This document shows, in pieces, positions 1-9,890 of a DNA stretch of 64,000 nt. The notes beneath the pieces were generated by a model. The model searched no databases. It saw only the letters and a list, made by a program, of their open reading frames with translations, and was not told where the DNA came from. The position numbers and the translations under genes were made by a program. The DNA lies in NCBI GenBank assembly GCA_905182425.1, contig CAJJBP010000015.1, positions 56,001 to 120,000 of the forward strand, read 5' to 3'. This stretch comes from an uncultured Planktomarina sp. (GTDB taxonomy: Bacteria; Pseudomonadota; Alphaproteobacteria; Rhodobacterales; Rhodobacteraceae). Within the stretch, counting starts at the first letter, position 1. Each line of letters starts with the position of its first letter.

Positions 1-86
1 AGGGCCTCCATTATCATCTGACATTCAGCGAATTCCCTTCACGGTGTTTATGCCTTTTAACATACCTGTGTTTCACTTCAAGATTT

Positions 87-1445
87 TCAAGTCGTGCGCA
101 CAGGAGATTTCATTGTTACTAATTCTTCGGCCATCGTCGGATGTACTGCGCACACCCGATCAAATTCCTCTTTTGTTGCCCCCATCTTGACAGCGATGCC
201 AGCCATTTGAATCATTTCACCTGCACCATCTGCCACAATATGGCAGCCTAACACTTTGCGTGTGGCTTTGCTTACAACGAGTTTCATCAAAACTTTATCT
301 GAGTCTCCAATAAACGAAGTATTCATCGGGCGAAAGGACGTTGCAAAAATTTCAATGGGTTCCTGCTTGCTTGCATCTTCTTCGCTTAAACCGATGGTGC
401 CATATTCAGGCTGCGTAAAAACCGCTGACGGGATCAGTTCATGATCAATTGAGGTTGGGTTCCCGAGTATGGCTGTTTGCACAAAAGCCATGCCTTCACG
501 AATCGCTACAGGCGTTAAATTGACTCGGTTCGTTACATCTCCAATTGCATAAATTGATGATACTGCAGTTGCGGAATATTGATCAACATTCACAGCACCT
601 TTGCTGTCCAGCTCGATGCCTAAAGCTTCAAGCCCCAAATTTGCACTGTTTGGAGCGCGGCCAGTTGCATACATCACAACATCAAAACTCTGAACTTGGC
701 CTTGTGATCCCGTTACCTCAACACAATCATCAGTTTTTATAATTTTTGTGACGTTTGTTTCGGTCATCAATTGGACACCGCGGTCAAGCATACCTTGTGC
801 AATCAATTCCCTTGCTTCGCCATCGAAACCTCGTAAAATTTGATTTCCACGATACCAAAGATGCGTTTCAACACCCAGGCCATTCATTATGCCAGCAAAT
901 TCACATGCAACGTATCCTCCGCCAACGATCAACATGCGTTTTGGCAGGGTATTTAGATGGAAGATCTCGTTAGAGGTAATCACATGCTGCGCACCCGGTA
1001 TGTTTGGTACCACCGGCCACCCGCCAGTTGCTACCAAAATTGTTTTCGCAGTAACCTTGCGACCATCAGCAAGTTGAACTTCATTAATTCCAGCGACTGT
1101 GGCCCTGCAATCAAATGTGTCAACATCAGCGTTTTCCAAAAGCTGACGGTAAATACCTTCTAAACGGTCCAGCTCGCCCTCAAGCTTCTCACGAAACGAA
1201 GCCCAGTCAAAAACACCAGCCTTCACCTCCCAACCATAAAGTGCGGCTTGTTTCATTGCCTGAGCATATGTCGAAGCATAGACCATAAGCTTTTTTGGAA
1301 CGCAGCCACGGATAACGCATGTGCCTCCATAGCGGCTTTCTTCCGCGAGGCCTACTTTAGCGCCGGCCTCACCGGCTGCGACGCGTGCAGCTCGCACGCC
1401 GCCAGACCCGCCGCCAATAACAAATAGATCATAATCAAAAGACAT
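87..1445 (-). CDS. gor: Glutathione-disulfide reductase
   Basis: FAD-dependent class I pyridine nucleotide-disulfide oxidoreductase that reduces oxidised glutathione with NADPH in the cytoplasm. The N-terminus carries the FAD dinucleotide fold (FVIGGGSGGVRAA) followed by the redox-active pair in GGTCVIRGCVPKK (about Cys43 and Cys48). A second Rossmann motif (GGGYVACEFAG) lies mid-protein, and the C-terminal HPTMAEE supplies the His-Glu pair of the dimer interface. At about 452 aa it is the usual length. The ORF extends upstream to a TTG, but the ATG at 1445 is preferred because MSFDYDLFVIGGG is how homologues begin. It lies 54 bases downstream of rpiA on the same strand, so co-transcription is possible. 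Confidence 0.93.
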   Translation of the reverse strand: MSFDYDLFVIGGGSGGVRAARVAAGEAGAKVGLAEESRYGGTCVIRGCVPKKLMVYASTYAQAMKQAALYGWEVKAGVFDWASFREKLEGELDRLEGIYRQLLENADVDTFDCRATVAGINEVQLADGRKVTAKTILVATGGWPVVPNIPGAQHVITSNEIFHLNTLPKRMLIVGGGYVACEFAGIMNGLGVETHLWYRGNQILRGFDGEARELIAQGMLDRGVQLMTETNVTKIIKTDDCVEVTGSQGQVQSFDVVMYATGRAPNSANLGLEALGIELDSKGAVNVDQYSATAVSSIYAIGDVTNRVNLTPVAIREGMAFVQTAILGNPTSIDHELIPSAVFTQPEYGTIGLSEEDASKQEPIEIFATSFRPMNTSFIGDSDKVLMKLVVSKATRKVLGCHIVADGAGEMIQMAGIAVKMGATKEEFDRVCAVHPTMAEELVTMKSPVRTT

Positions 1446-1499
1446 AAGCTCATCCAAATAGCTACTTAATCTCGAACGCCATGCCCAGGGCCAATTATG

Positions 1500-2228
1500 T
1501 TAGATTGCGCTGCGTTTGCCTTGCAATTCCACGGAGCCATCAGGTGCGCCAATAACGGCTACAGCACACATATTAATAAATAAACCATTTTCAACCACTC
1601 CAGGAACTTGATTGAGAGATTTTCCCAATTGTGGCGCATCCCCAATTTGTCCGAGGTGCATATCTAAGATGAAGTTTCCCTCATCAGTTACAAATGGTTT
1701 ATCACCCAACATACGCCGTGAAATCCTTCGCCCACCCAAATCATGCGAAACAAGAATTTTTTCTATTAATTTTTGTGAGGTTTGCCAGCCAAAGCCAATC
1801 ACCTCAACAGGAAGTGGAAACTGGCCCATCGTTTCGACGCGTTTTTCAACATCCGCGATCACAATCATTTTATCGCTAGCGGCTGCTACTATTTTTTCTT
1901 GTAGCAAGGCACCGCCTCCCCCTTTAATTAGATTGAGATCAGCATCAAACTCATCAGCCCCATCGATTGTCAAATCAAGGCGGCCCAGCGCATCTAGTGT
2001 CGCTATCTTAATTCCAAGCTCCGTGGCTAGCTTTGCTGTTCGCAAAGAGGTCGGGACAGCCTGTATACGTAGTTTCTCGTTTTTCACACGTTCAGCCAGG
2101 CAACGCACCATCCAGGCGGCCGTTGAGCCGGTACCCAAACCAACCTTCATTCCATCTTCGACAAAAGAACTCGCTTTTTGCGCAGATGCAAACTTTGCGC
2201 GATCAGTAGGAGATAAATTTGACGACAT
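1500..2228 (-). CDS. rpiA: Ribose-5-phosphate isomerase A
   Basis: Interconverts ribose-5-phosphate and ribulose-5-phosphate in the non-oxidative pentose phosphate pathway. Visible family motifs are GLGTGSTAAWMV near the N-terminus, the catalytic TIDGADEFD loop and KGGGGALLQEK. The ORF runs upstream to 2303, but the ATG at 2228 has a strong AAGGAG ribosome binding site about 9 bases upstream and gives the normal start MSSNLSPTDRAKF; the product is 242 aa. It is divergent from the serine dehydratase gene, with about 180 bases between the starts. Confidence 0.93.
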   Translation of the reverse strand: MSSNLSPTDRAKFASAQKASSFVEDGMKVGLGTGSTAAWMVRCLAERVKNEKLRIQAVPTSLRTAKLATELGIKIATLDALGRLDLTIDGADEFDADLNLIKGGGGALLQEKIVAAASDKMIVIADVEKRVETMGQFPLPVEVIGFGWQTSQKLIEKILVSHDLGGRRISRRMLGDKPFVTDEGNFILDMHLGQIGDAPQLGKSLNQVPGVVENGLFINMCAVAVIGAPDGSVELQGKRSAI

Positions 2229-2406
2229 TAAACACGACTCCTTATTGGTTTTTGCATCGTATACCCCCAACCTAGCAGTGGGTGCGAGGTCAAAATATAT
2301 CACTTCCAGCGCGTTAGCCGTGGAAACCGTTCAAAGAGTCGCATTTTTAGGTCTATTTAATTTAAAATCATGTTCAACGCTAAACGTAAGTAAAATGGAT
2401 CTCATC

Positions 2407-3780
2407 ATGTTTTTGTCAGTTTTTGATATGTTTAAAATTGGGATAGGGCCCAGCTCATCCCACACAATGGGCCCCATGATTGCCGCCGGCATGTTCCTTG
2501 AAAAATTACGCGCTAGCCCATTTGCTCCTGCAGGTTTGCAGGCCCGTTTTCATGGCTCGTTGGCATTCACAGGCGTGGGGCACGCAACTGACCGAGCAAC
2601 ATTACTTGGACTAGCTGGTTTTGAGCCAGAAAAATATAATGCAACAGAGGGTATGGCTGCCTTGGCCGACATAAAAATAAACAAGGTAGTCCAACCTCAT
2701 GGCTTGCCACCAATGCGGCTCGATCCAACCCAAGATATCATGTTTGACTACGGACCCGCACTACCTGGTCATGCAAATGGCATGATTTTGATGGCTATAG
2801 ATGCGCAGAATGATGTCATTCTACAGGAAACATATTATTCCATTGGTGGCGGCTTTGTTGTTACAGCAGGAGAGATGGACGAGGGAGGTGGCACGGGCGA
2901 TTTGGCTCCTTATCCTCATGAATTCGAAACAGCCGCAGAGCTCCTAAAAATTTGTGGAACACAAAATGAATCTATCGCAAATATTAAACGCCAAAACGAG
3001 CTGAGCCGACTTAGTGCCTACAATTTGGACAAAGGTTTGCAACGAATTTGGAGCGTTATGACGGCCTGCATTGATCGAGGTCTAGTCACTGATGGAGTTT
3101 TACCAGGCGGCCTGAACGTAAAGCGTCGCGCAAAAGGCATTAACGACGCACTTATTGCCGAACGTGGATTGAATATTACAGCCCCACACACAATCAACGA
3201 TTGGATGAGCGTCTACGCAATGGCTGTGAATGAGGAAAATGCGGCGGGTGGTCAGGTGGTGACTGCCCCCACTAATGGAGCAGCTGGGGTAGTGCCTGCA
3301 ACAATCCGTTATTGGCAGGACCATGTGCCTGGTGCACAAGCCAGTGCAATTCCTGACTTCTTGTTAACGGCTGCTGCAATTGGTGGTTTGATTAAATTCA
3401 ACGCAAGTATCTCAGGTGCCGAGTGTGGATGCCAAGCGGAAGTGGGAAGTGCTGCTGCAATGGCTGCTGCTGGCCTGTGCGCGGTATTGGGAGGCACACC
3501 TTTACAGGTGGAAAATGCCGCTGAAATAGCATTGGAGCATCACTTGGGCATGACTTGTGATCCAGTAAAAGGTTTGGTTCAAGTCCCATGCATTGAACGC
3601 AATGGATTAGGTTGCATCAAAGCCGTATCCGCAGCAAGCCTCGCAATGCGTGGCGATGGCACCCATTTGGTTCCACTTGATGCCTGTATTGAAACTATGC
3701 GCCAAACCGGAATAGACATGCACGAGAGGTACAAAGAAACCTCTCTCGGCGGCTTGGCAGTTAACGTCCCAAACTGCTGA
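2407..3780 (+). CDS. sdaA: L-serine ammonia-lyase (iron-sulfur type)
   Basis: Deaminates L-serine to pyruvate and ammonia using a [4Fe-4S] cluster. The N-terminal beta domain starts MFLSVFDMFKIGIGPSSSHTMGP, the hallmark of single-chain SdaA. The C-terminal alpha domain holds the cluster cysteines in GAECGCQAEVGSA and CDPVKGLVQVPCIERN. At 457 aa it has the normal length. The ORF track starts far upstream at 1612, but that stretch is antisense shadow of rpiA. An alternative ATG four codons upstream (2395) is possible. Divergent from rpiA. Confidence 0.94.
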   Translation: MFLSVFDMFKIGIGPSSSHTMGPMIAAGMFLEKLRASPFAPAGLQARFHGSLAFTGVGHATDRATLLGLAGFEPEKYNATEGMAALADIKINKVVQPHGLPPMRLDPTQDIMFDYGPALPGHANGMILMAIDAQNDVILQETYYSIGGGFVVTAGEMDEGGGTGDLAPYPHEFETAAELLKICGTQNESIANIKRQNELSRLSAYNLDKGLQRIWSVMTACIDRGLVTDGVLPGGLNVKRRAKGINDALIAERGLNITAPHTINDWMSVYAMAVNEENAAGGQVVTAPTNGAAGVVPATIRYWQDHVPGAQASAIPDFLLTAAAIGGLIKFNASISGAECGCQAEVGSAAAMAAAGLCAVLGGTPLQVENAAEIALEHHLGMTCDPVKGLVQVPCIERNGLGCIKAVSAASLAMRGDGTHLVPLDACIETMRQTGIDMHERYKETSLGGLAVNVPNC

Positions 3781-3796
3781 GTAAAATGAAACCGCA

Positions 3797-4298
3797 ATGC
3801 GAGCTATTAGTATGGCCTTAGCTAATCCGCGCCTTGGCGTTTTTATGATGATTATTTTCTGTGTTCTTGCTCCAGCCAACGATGCATTGGTCAAGGTTTT
3901 GGGAGACAGCATGCCTATCCTGCAGGTTCTGATAGCGCACTTTGCGGCACAGCTTTTGTTAATTCGCCGCAAAACCTGGACCGTACGTCATGAGACGTGA
4001 AAGCGCAGTGACCTCATCGGCTTGATTATTATTAGATTGATACTTCAATTAATCACAATAGGGTTTTTCTTTCTAGCCCTAGGATACTTGCCGCTGGCTG
4101 ATGCCCTCGCCATCGCATATGCTTTACTCATTTTTATTCTGGGTGTGGGATGGTTCTCAGGTGAAAAAGCGACGCCATTAGTGTTAAGTCTTTGCACGTC
4201 TGGAGATCCCATTCGGAGCTCTATTCGGTTGGATCATCTTTAGCGCCCTACCAAATGGACTCGCCGCCTTTGGAATTATTTTACCAATGGCTGCATGA
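3797..4298 (+). pseudogene. Decayed DMT/EamA-family transporter
   Basis: Remnant of a drug/metabolite transporter. The first 67 codons look normal (LANPRLGVFMMIIFCVLA then two hydrophobic segments), followed by an in-frame TGA at 3998-4000. The same frame then continues with typical EamA sequence (LALGYLPLADALAIAYALLIFILG). After about residue 140 the frame changes, and the last part reads IPFGALFGWIIFSALPNG, which is the penultimate-helix signature of the second EamA repeat. The middle four or so helices are missing, so there is a nonsense mutation plus an internal deletion. It ends 3 bases from the stop of the convergent thiN. Confidence 0.8.
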
Positions 4299-4301
4299 GC
4301 T

Positions 4302-4973
4302 TTAGTTTTGCACTTTAGTAAAACTTAGCGCTGCAAACGCGTCAGTAACATTTCTAATCGCATTCGCAGGTAAGATAACCAGCAGTCCACGACAATCTGA
4401 TCCAATGCTTATACGGCAACCATCAGCAATATTAGATGTAGAAATCAGACCATCAGGTGATAGTTTTACCGACGACAAAGGCCATCGCACGCCAGAAATA
4501 TCAACCGTCACTGGCAGCAGCGGATAAAAGCCAACTTGTCCACCAGCAGCCACATCCACTTCAATTGTCTCTGGCGCAATAAATACCACCTGTTGATCGT
4601 CTAGAAGTAAAATTGGTCTGGGATCTTTTAGTAGTGCGGAAAACGCTGCAAATTGGTGGTCCAGCCGTCCTCCTAAAAAGCCGACGCCCAGGAACATCTC
4701 AGCATCACAAACTGACAAGCATTTTTCAAAATCAGTTTTATCTTGATCTGACAAAACGAAGCTATTGACCTCTGCCGGTAAATCAGATTGCGAATCCATA
4801 TCTCCAACAACCAAATCAACCTGTAAACCCGCCTCAGTTGCGTGATTATATCCCCCATCAGCAGCTACAACTGTTTCTGCAAATGAGAACGCTTTATTGA
4901 CTAGTTTCGCAGAGCAAGGACCAGCACCAATCAATAAAATTGAAGAGGATTTATGAACTCTAGGGGTAGACAT
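4302..4973 (-). CDS. thiN: Thiamine pyrophosphokinase
   Basis: Transfers pyrophosphate from ATP to thiamine, giving the active cofactor. Recognised by the N-terminal ADGGYNHA motif, the VVGDMDS motif (acidic Mg/ATP site), DKTDFEKCL and LGGRLDHQFA, in family order. The C-terminal half is the thiamine-binding beta-sandwich. An upstream GTG at 5000 extends the ORF by nine residues; the ATG at 4973 is preferred because the conserved fold begins soon after it. Product about 223 aa. It stands alone between the purA group and a decayed transporter. Confidence 0.88.
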   Translation of the reverse strand: MSTPRVHKSSSILLIGAGPCSAKLVNKAFSFAETVVAADGGYNHATEAGLQVDLVVGDMDSQSDLPAEVNSFVLSDQDKTDFEKCLSVCDAEMFLGVGFLGGRLDHQFAAFSALLKDPRPILLLDDQQVVFIAPETIEVDVAAGGQVGFYPLLPVTVDISGVRWPLSSVKLSPDGLISTSNIADGCRISIGSDCRGLLVILPANAIRNVTDAFAALSFTKVQN

Positions 4974-5118
4974 TTTCAACTTCACCTTTGTCCTTGTCAC
5001 TCAACGACCCAAACCATCCAAAAACTAAAGAACGCTCAAGGGATCTTTTAGACCTCAGTGTCCAATAGCGCAAAGATTTGGAAGCAGGTTAAAAAATAAT
5101 AACACGTTAAAAATAAAT

Positions 5119-5358
5119 CTAGTTTGGCCCATCTTTTTTATTCTGTGCATCAGGCTCTTCCTGCCCAATGCCCATAAAAACAAATTTAAAAGGTATGATC
5201 CACGCAATACCAAGCACCACATACATGATAAATTCAACAATTTTAGAAAGTTCTGGCAATAAAGCCACAAGATTGACCGCTATTATGATATAAACAGGCA
5301 TACCAATCAGCAAGATGAGCAACGACCACCGGCGTCTAGCTTTGTAACTTAACGCCAT
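5119..5358 (-). CDS. DUF2842 small membrane protein
   Basis: 79-aa protein matching the alphaproteobacterial DUF2842 family: a short basic N-terminus ([11 protein letters not shown]) and two hydrophobic segments (about residues 12-33 and 40-62), the second ending in the family-typical WIIPFKFVFMGIG. Its ATG overlaps the purA stop by one base (ATGA), so it is translationally coupled to purA. Function unknown. Confidence 0.82.
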   Translation of the reverse strand: MALSYKARRRWSLLILLIGMPVYIIIAVNLVALLPELSKIVEFIMYVVLGIAWIIPFKFVFMGIGQEEPDAQNKKDGPN

Positions 5359-6650
5359 CAGTCTGCAAACGGGTCAGTGACAAGGATTGTGTCATCACGT
5401 TCAGGTGAGGTCGACACAAGCGCCACGGGACAATCAATTAGCTCTTCAATCCTACGTACATATTTGATCGCTTGAGCTGGCAACTCCGCCCAAGAGCGCG
5501 CCCCAGCAGTGCTGCCAGACCACCCTTCAATGGTTTCATAAACAGGCTGAACCCGCGCCTGCTGATCTGCAGCCGTTGGCAAATAATCCAGCGTCTTACC
5601 ATCAAGCTCATAGCCCACGCAGATTTTTAGTTCTTCAAATCCATCCAAAACATCCAGTTTTGTCAGCGAGATCCCATTTACACCAGACGTTGCACAAGTT
5701 TGGCGCACCAAACAGGCATCAAACCAACCACAACGACGTTTACGGCCAGTCGTAGTTCCAAATTCATGTCCACGCTCACCCAGCTGTTGGCCATCATCGT
5801 CATCAAGTTCCGTTGGAAAAGGACCTTCCCCGACGCGCGTTGTGTAGGCTTTAGTAATCCCCAGAACATAGTCGATTGCACCAGGCCCAATGCCAGTACC
5901 AGTTGAGGCTTGGCCTGCAATCACATTTGATGAAGTAACAAAAGGGTAAGTTCCAAAATCAATATCCAATAGTGCGCCCTGGGCCCCTTCAAACAAAATT
6001 CGCTTACCCGCACGGCGTTTTTCATTCAAAACTTTCCACACAGGCGAAGCATAAGGCAAAATTAGAGTAGCAACTTCACGTAGCGAGTCCAGCAAAGCTA
6101 CACGGTTAACAGGACCAAGCCCCAAACCCTTGCGCAGGGGATTATGATGCAAAAGCGCACGGTCAATCCGCAGCTCTAGCGTAGCCTCATCAGCAAGGTC
6201 AGCTACGCGGATAACGCGACGACCCACTTTATCTTCGTAGCACGGACCTATACCCCGTCCAGTTGTCCCAATTTTTGCGATAGAGACCTGACCCTCGCGC
6301 GCGCGGTCCAATTCACCATGGTACGGCATAATCAAAGGAGTATTTTCTGCAATCATCAGATTCTCGGGATTTATATCAACGCCTTGCTTGCGAATACCCG
6401 CAATCTCTTTGATTAAGTGCCAAGGGTCCAAAACAACACCATTGCCAATCACTGAAAGCTTTCCACCACGCACCACACCAGATGGAAGAGCATGCAGCTT
6501 ATAAACCTCGCCACCGATCACAAGAGTATGCCCAGCGTTGTGTCCGCCTTGAAAACGCGCAATCACATCAGCACGTTCGGAAAGCCAATCAACAATTTTT
6601 CCTTTACCTTCATCACCCCATTGGGTGCCTACAACAACAACGTTGGCCAT
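5358..6650 (-). CDS. purA: Adenylosuccinate synthetase
   Basis: First committed step from IMP to AMP: GTP-dependent condensation of IMP with aspartate. The P-loop-like WGDEGKGK is at residues 11-18, the catalytic GGHNAGHT near residue 40, the IMP-binding TTGRGIGP near 130, and [11 protein letters not shown] near 300. At 430 aa the protein is full length. It is the upstream gene of a two-gene unit with DUF2842. It is divergent from secG across a 305-base gap. Confidence 0.96.
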   Translation of the reverse strand: MANVVVVGTQWGDEGKGKIVDWLSERADVIARFQGGHNAGHTLVIGGEVYKLHALPSGVVRGGKLSVIGNGVVLDPWHLIKEIAGIRKQGVDINPENLMIAENTPLIMPYHGELDRAREGQVSIAKIGTTGRGIGPCYEDKVGRRVIRVADLADEATLELRIDRALLHHNPLRKGLGLGPVNRVALLDSLREVATLILPYASPVWKVLNEKRRAGKRILFEGAQGALLDIDFGTYPFVTSSNVIAGQASTGTGIGPGAIDYVLGITKAYTTRVGEGPFPTELDDDDGQQLGERGHEFGTTTGRKRRCGWFDACLVRQTCATSGVNGISLTKLDVLDGFEELKICVGYELDGKTLDYLPTAADQQARVQPVYETIEGWSGSTAGARSWAELPAQAIKYVRRIEELIDCPVALVSTSPERDDTILVTDPFAD

Positions 6651-6955
6651 TCGGGGTCCTCTTTTTATCGGATGAACGGTTGCCGTATAACGGGGATGTC
6701 ACTTGGGGGAAACTGCAAACTTCAAGGTGGTTATTTTTCCATACAATCTAAAATCCTAGTCACAACTCAACCCAATCACAGACGTTGAGCGATGCGCTTT
6801 TTACTTTAAAAGTAATTCTTTTTGAACGGGGTTTTGGACAATTTTTTGTACTAATACGCTCTCAACTTGGATCTGAACGGTTCAATACTTAGGTTTGCAC
6901 TTGGCAAACACGAGAACCTTTCGTAGATACCAACTCACTAAACCGGGAAATTAGC
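6651..6955. other. purA-secG divergent intergenic region
   Basis: 305 bases between divergently transcribed purA and secG. It must hold both promoters. I see no ORF, tRNA or terminator. No convincing -35/-10 pair with canonical spacing could be picked by eye. The secG start is preceded by a weak purine stretch (GGGAAA) rather than a strong Shine-Dalgarno sequence. Confidence 0.5.
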
Positions 6956-7303
6956 ATGCAAAACGTCGTATTAATCATTCACCTACTATTAGCGGTTTCG
7001 CTAATTGGCCTCGTTCTTTTACAACGCTCTGAAGGCGGTGGCTTGGGCGTAGGCGGTGGCGGTGGCGGGGCAATGAGCGGGCGCGCGGCAGCAACAGCCC
7101 TTACAAAGTTAACCTGGGTTTTAGCCGTTGCCTTCATATGTACTTCCCTTGGCTTAACAATAATCCAAGCTCAAAAGGCTTCAGGCGGTTCCGTGCTAGA
7201 TCAGCTCGTCCCAAGTACAACGCAGTCGTCACCAGCAGATGCTGGTAGCTTACTGCCCCCTTCTTCCAAAGACGCGGAGCCTTTGCTGCCAGTCGCTGAT
7301 TAA
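6956..7303 (+). CDS. secG: Preprotein translocase subunit SecG
   Basis: Small SecYEG channel subunit. The first 25 residues form one transmembrane helix (VVLIIHLLLAVSLIGLVLLQ), followed by the conserved RSEGGGLG and a glycine-rich loop. A second helix (LTWVLAVAFICTSLGLTII) then leads into a proline/serine-rich tail. 115 aa, normal for alphaproteobacteria. secG directly upstream of pyrG is a common arrangement in this group. Confidence 0.93.
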   Translation: MQNVVLIIHLLLAVSLIGLVLLQRSEGGGLGVGGGGGGAMSGRAAATALTKLTWVLAVAFICTSLGLTIIQAQKASGGSVLDQLVPSTTQSSPADAGSLLPPSSKDAEPLLPVAD

Positions 7304-7351
7304 CCAAAATGTTGCGGCTGAAAAGAATTCAGCTACTTTATATTGATCTAC

Positions 7352-7434
7352 ACGTTGTAGAATCAACGTCACGATGATAAGGGTTTAACCCCGTGGTGAG
7401 GAAGAATTTTCTCGCTGAAATCCGCAGCACGGGG
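7352..7434 (+). promoter_or_regulatory. Two stem-loops in the pyrG leader
   Basis: Between secG and pyrG there are two inverted repeats. ACGTTG/CAACGT (7352-7369) has a 6-base loop. CCCCGTG (7389-7395) pairs with CACGGGG (7428-7434) around a 32-base loop that contains a weaker internal GAG/CTC pairing. The second stem ends 11 bases before the pyrG ATG and encloses or borders the region where a ribosome binding site is expected. A regulatory role is inferred only. Confidence 0.4.
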
Positions 7435-7445
7435 ATCCCTAAATT

Positions 7446-9089
7446 ATGGCGCGATACATCTTTATTACTGGTGGTGTAGTTTCCTCACTTGGCAAAGGCC
7501 TGGCCTCTGCAGCCTTAGGAGCTTTACTTCAAGCGCGTGGTTATTCTGTCCGTCTTCGCAAACTGGACCCCTACCTCAACGTTGATCCTGGAACGATGTC
7601 TCCCTTCGAGCATGGTGAAGTTTTCGTAACGGACGATGGTGCAGAAACTGATCTTGATTTGGGCCATTATGAACGTTTTACGGGCGTAGCTGCGCGTATG
7701 ACCGATTCCGTATCATCTGGTCGGATTTATTCGACCGTTTTAGAAAAAGAACGCCGTGGCGATTATCTAGGCAAAACTATTCAAGTGGTTCCGCATGTCA
7801 CAAACGAAATTAAGGAATTTCTTAAAGTTGGTGACGACGAAGTTGATTTTATGCTTTGTGAAATTGGTGGTACGGTTGGTGATATTGAAGGCCTTCCATT
7901 TTTTGAGGCTATTCGCCAATTTGCTCATGACAAGCCGCGTGGCGAATGCATTTTCATGCATCTCACTCTATTGCCTTATCTATCTGCAAGCGGGGAATTG
8001 AAGACAAAACCAACGCAACACAGCGTGAAAGAACTACAATCTATAGGTATTGCACCAGATATTTTAGTGTGTCGCTCTGAGCACCCGATACCCGAAAAAG
8101 AGCGTGAGAAAATTGCTCTTTTTTGTAACGTCCGCAAAGAGGCGGTTGTTGCAGCATACGATTTGAAATCCATCTATGAAGCGCCTTTAGCGTATCACGA
8201 CCAAGGGCTAGATCAAGCAGTGCTCGATGCGTTTGGCATTGCACCAGCACCAAAACCAGAGCTAAGCAAATGGGCCGATGTCCAAGACCGTGTCACAAAT
8301 CCTGAAGGTGAAGTAAATGTGGCCATAGTTGGAAAATACACTCAACTGGAAGATGCCTATAAATCAATCAAAGAGGCCTTAACTCATGGAGGCATGTCAA
8401 ACCGTGTTAAGGTTAACGTTAAATGGGTCGATGCCGAAGTTTTCGATAACGAAGATGCAGGCCCATATTTAGAAGGCTTCCACGCTATCTTGGTCCCAGG
8501 TGGATTTGGCGAACGAGGGACTGAAGGCAAAATTAAGGCAGCACAATTTGCTAGGGAACGCAAAATTCCCTATCTTGGCATCTGCCTAGGGATGCAAATG
8601 GCTGTAATCGAGGCTGCACGAAACCTGACTGAAGTCACCGACGCAGGTTCAGAAGAATTCGATTATGAGGCAGGCGGCAAGCGCTTCACACCCGTCGTTT
8701 ACCACCTCAAAGAATGGGTTCAGGGCAGTCATAAAATAAGTCGCAAAGAAACTGACAACAAAGGTGGTACGATGCGCCTTGGAGCCTACAGTGCTCAACT
8801 TTCTAAGGGATCTTTGGTTGCAAAAATTTATGGCACTTCTACAATCGAGGAACGTCATCGACACCGTTACGAAGTTGATGCCAAGTTCATTGAGCAATTA
8901 GAGGCGAAAGGTCTGATTTTTTCCGGCATGTCGCCAGATGGTCGCTTGCCTGAGATCGTTGAGCTTAGAGACCACCCATGGTTTATTGGCGTTCAGTTTC
9001 ATCCTGAATTAAAATCAAAGCCATTCGAACCACATCCATTGTTCCGCGACTTTGTTCGCGCTGCAAAGAAAATGAGCCGTTTGGTATAA
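7446..9089 (+). CDS. pyrG: CTP synthase (glutamine-hydrolysing)
   Basis: Converts UTP to CTP using ATP and glutamine-derived ammonia. The N-terminal amidoligase domain (about 1-265) starts [19 protein letters not shown] with its P-loop. The C-terminal class I glutamine amidotransferase domain (about 290-545) has the nucleophile elbow GICLGMQ and the His-Glu motif VQFHPE. At 547 aa it is full length. It follows secG with a structured leader. Confidence 0.97.
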   Translation: MARYIFITGGVVSSLGKGLASAALGALLQARGYSVRLRKLDPYLNVDPGTMSPFEHGEVFVTDDGAETDLDLGHYERFTGVAARMTDSVSSGRIYSTVLEKERRGDYLGKTIQVVPHVTNEIKEFLKVGDDEVDFMLCEIGGTVGDIEGLPFFEAIRQFAHDKPRGECIFMHLTLLPYLSASGELKTKPTQHSVKELQSIGIAPDILVCRSEHPIPEKEREKIALFCNVRKEAVVAAYDLKSIYEAPLAYHDQGLDQAVLDAFGIAPAPKPELSKWADVQDRVTNPEGEVNVAIVGKYTQLEDAYKSIKEALTHGGMSNRVKVNVKWVDAEVFDNEDAGPYLEGFHAILVPGGFGERGTEGKIKAAQFARERKIPYLGICLGMQMAVIEAARNLTEVTDAGSEEFDYEAGGKRFTPVVYHLKEWVQGSHKISRKETDNKGGTMRLGAYSAQLSKGSLVAKIYGTSTIEERHRHRYEVDAKFIEQLEAKGLIFSGMSPDGRLPEIVELRDHPWFIGVQFHPELKSKPFEPHPLFRDFVRAAKKMSRLV

Positions 9090-9111
9090 TTTATTACAGG
9101 AGATTGGTTTA

Positions 9112-9405
9112 ATGGCTAAAGGATACTGGATTGCACACAATCCGGTAAAAGACGCCGAGGTCTATGGAGCTTATAAAATAGCGGCGGCACCCGCCCTTCG
9201 AGCTTACGGGGCACAATTTTTGGTCCGAGCTGGCCGTAGCAAAACTCTTGAGGGCACCCCTCACCCACGCACAATTGTAATTGAGTTTCCAAGCTACCAA
9301 GCTGCTCAGGTTTGCTATAATAATGCTGAATATCAGCTCGCAAAGAAAATTCGCCTATCTTTAGTAGATAGTGGTTTGACGATTGCAGAGGGCTGTGACA
9401 CCTAA
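9112..9405 (+). CDS. DUF1330 domain protein
   Basis: 97-aa protein of the DUF1330 family (dimeric alpha-beta barrel fold, function unknown). The typical elements are MAKGYWIAHNPVKD at the start, YKIAAAPALRAYGAQFLVRAG, and TIVIEFPSYQAAQVCYNNAEYQ. A good Shine-Dalgarno sequence (CAGGAG) sits 8 bases before the ATG. It follows pyrG by 22 bases, so read-through transcription is likely. Confidence 0.85.
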   Translation: MAKGYWIAHNPVKDAEVYGAYKIAAAPALRAYGAQFLVRAGRSKTLEGTPHPRTIVIEFPSYQAAQVCYNNAEYQLAKKIRLSLVDSGLTIAEGCDT

Positions 9406-9460
9406 ACGCTCTGATCTGAAAGAATTCAGAGATGGGCACTTCAGACAACAACGAGGCACT

Positions 9461-9886
9461 ATGTTTTCCAAGATATTCTCTCGCGTTATTAACGCCACAG
9501 ACCAGGACAATAGTTATGAAGCAAAGCTTGCGCTGGCCGCTCTCATGGTTCGAATTGCACGCTCCGATGACGACTATTCAGAGCGTGAAACCCAACGCAT
9601 CGATTCTATTTTAGCTTTGAATTACAATCTTAGTCCAAAGGTAGCTGCAAATCTCCGCGCAGAAGCAGAGACCATAGAGGCCCAAGCTCCTGATACAGTG
9701 CGCTTCACTCGCGCAATTAAAGACGCAGTACCTTATGAAGATAGGTTTGAGGTGGTCAAAGCCCTTTGGCAAGTTGTTCTCGCCGATGGTGAGCGTGATA
9801 TTGAAGAGGATGCCTTGATGCGCCTATTGGCCAGCCTTCTTGGCGTAAACGATCGCGACAGTGCCATCGCACGTCAGAAATCTTGA
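9461..9886 (+). CDS. TerB-like (tellurite resistance TerB family) protein
   Basis: 141-aa all-helical protein of the TerB/COG4103 type. It has two acidic segments spaced as in the family, IARSDDDYSERE (about residues 30-40) and VVLADGERDIEEDALMRLL near the C-terminus, the kind of metal-binding acidic turns known from TerB. The ORF extends upstream to 9383 within DUF1330. The ATG at 9461 is preferred because the fold begins there (MFSKIFSRV) with a GAGG motif upstream. Tellurite resistance itself is not implied. A second TerB-type domain occurs at 47.8-48.4 kb. Confidence 0.75.
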   Translation: MFSKIFSRVINATDQDNSYEAKLALAALMVRIARSDDDYSERETQRIDSILALNYNLSPKVAANLRAEAETIEAQAPDTVRFTRAIKDAVPYEDRFEVVKALWQVVLADGERDIEEDALMRLLASLLGVNDRDSAIARQKS

Positions 9887-9890
9887 CAGC

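Noticed and set aside
1612-2406. Long N-terminal extension of the serine dehydratase ORF (track start 1612)
   Set aside because: It is antisense to rpiA, has no homologous content, and a canonical SdaA start lies at 2407.
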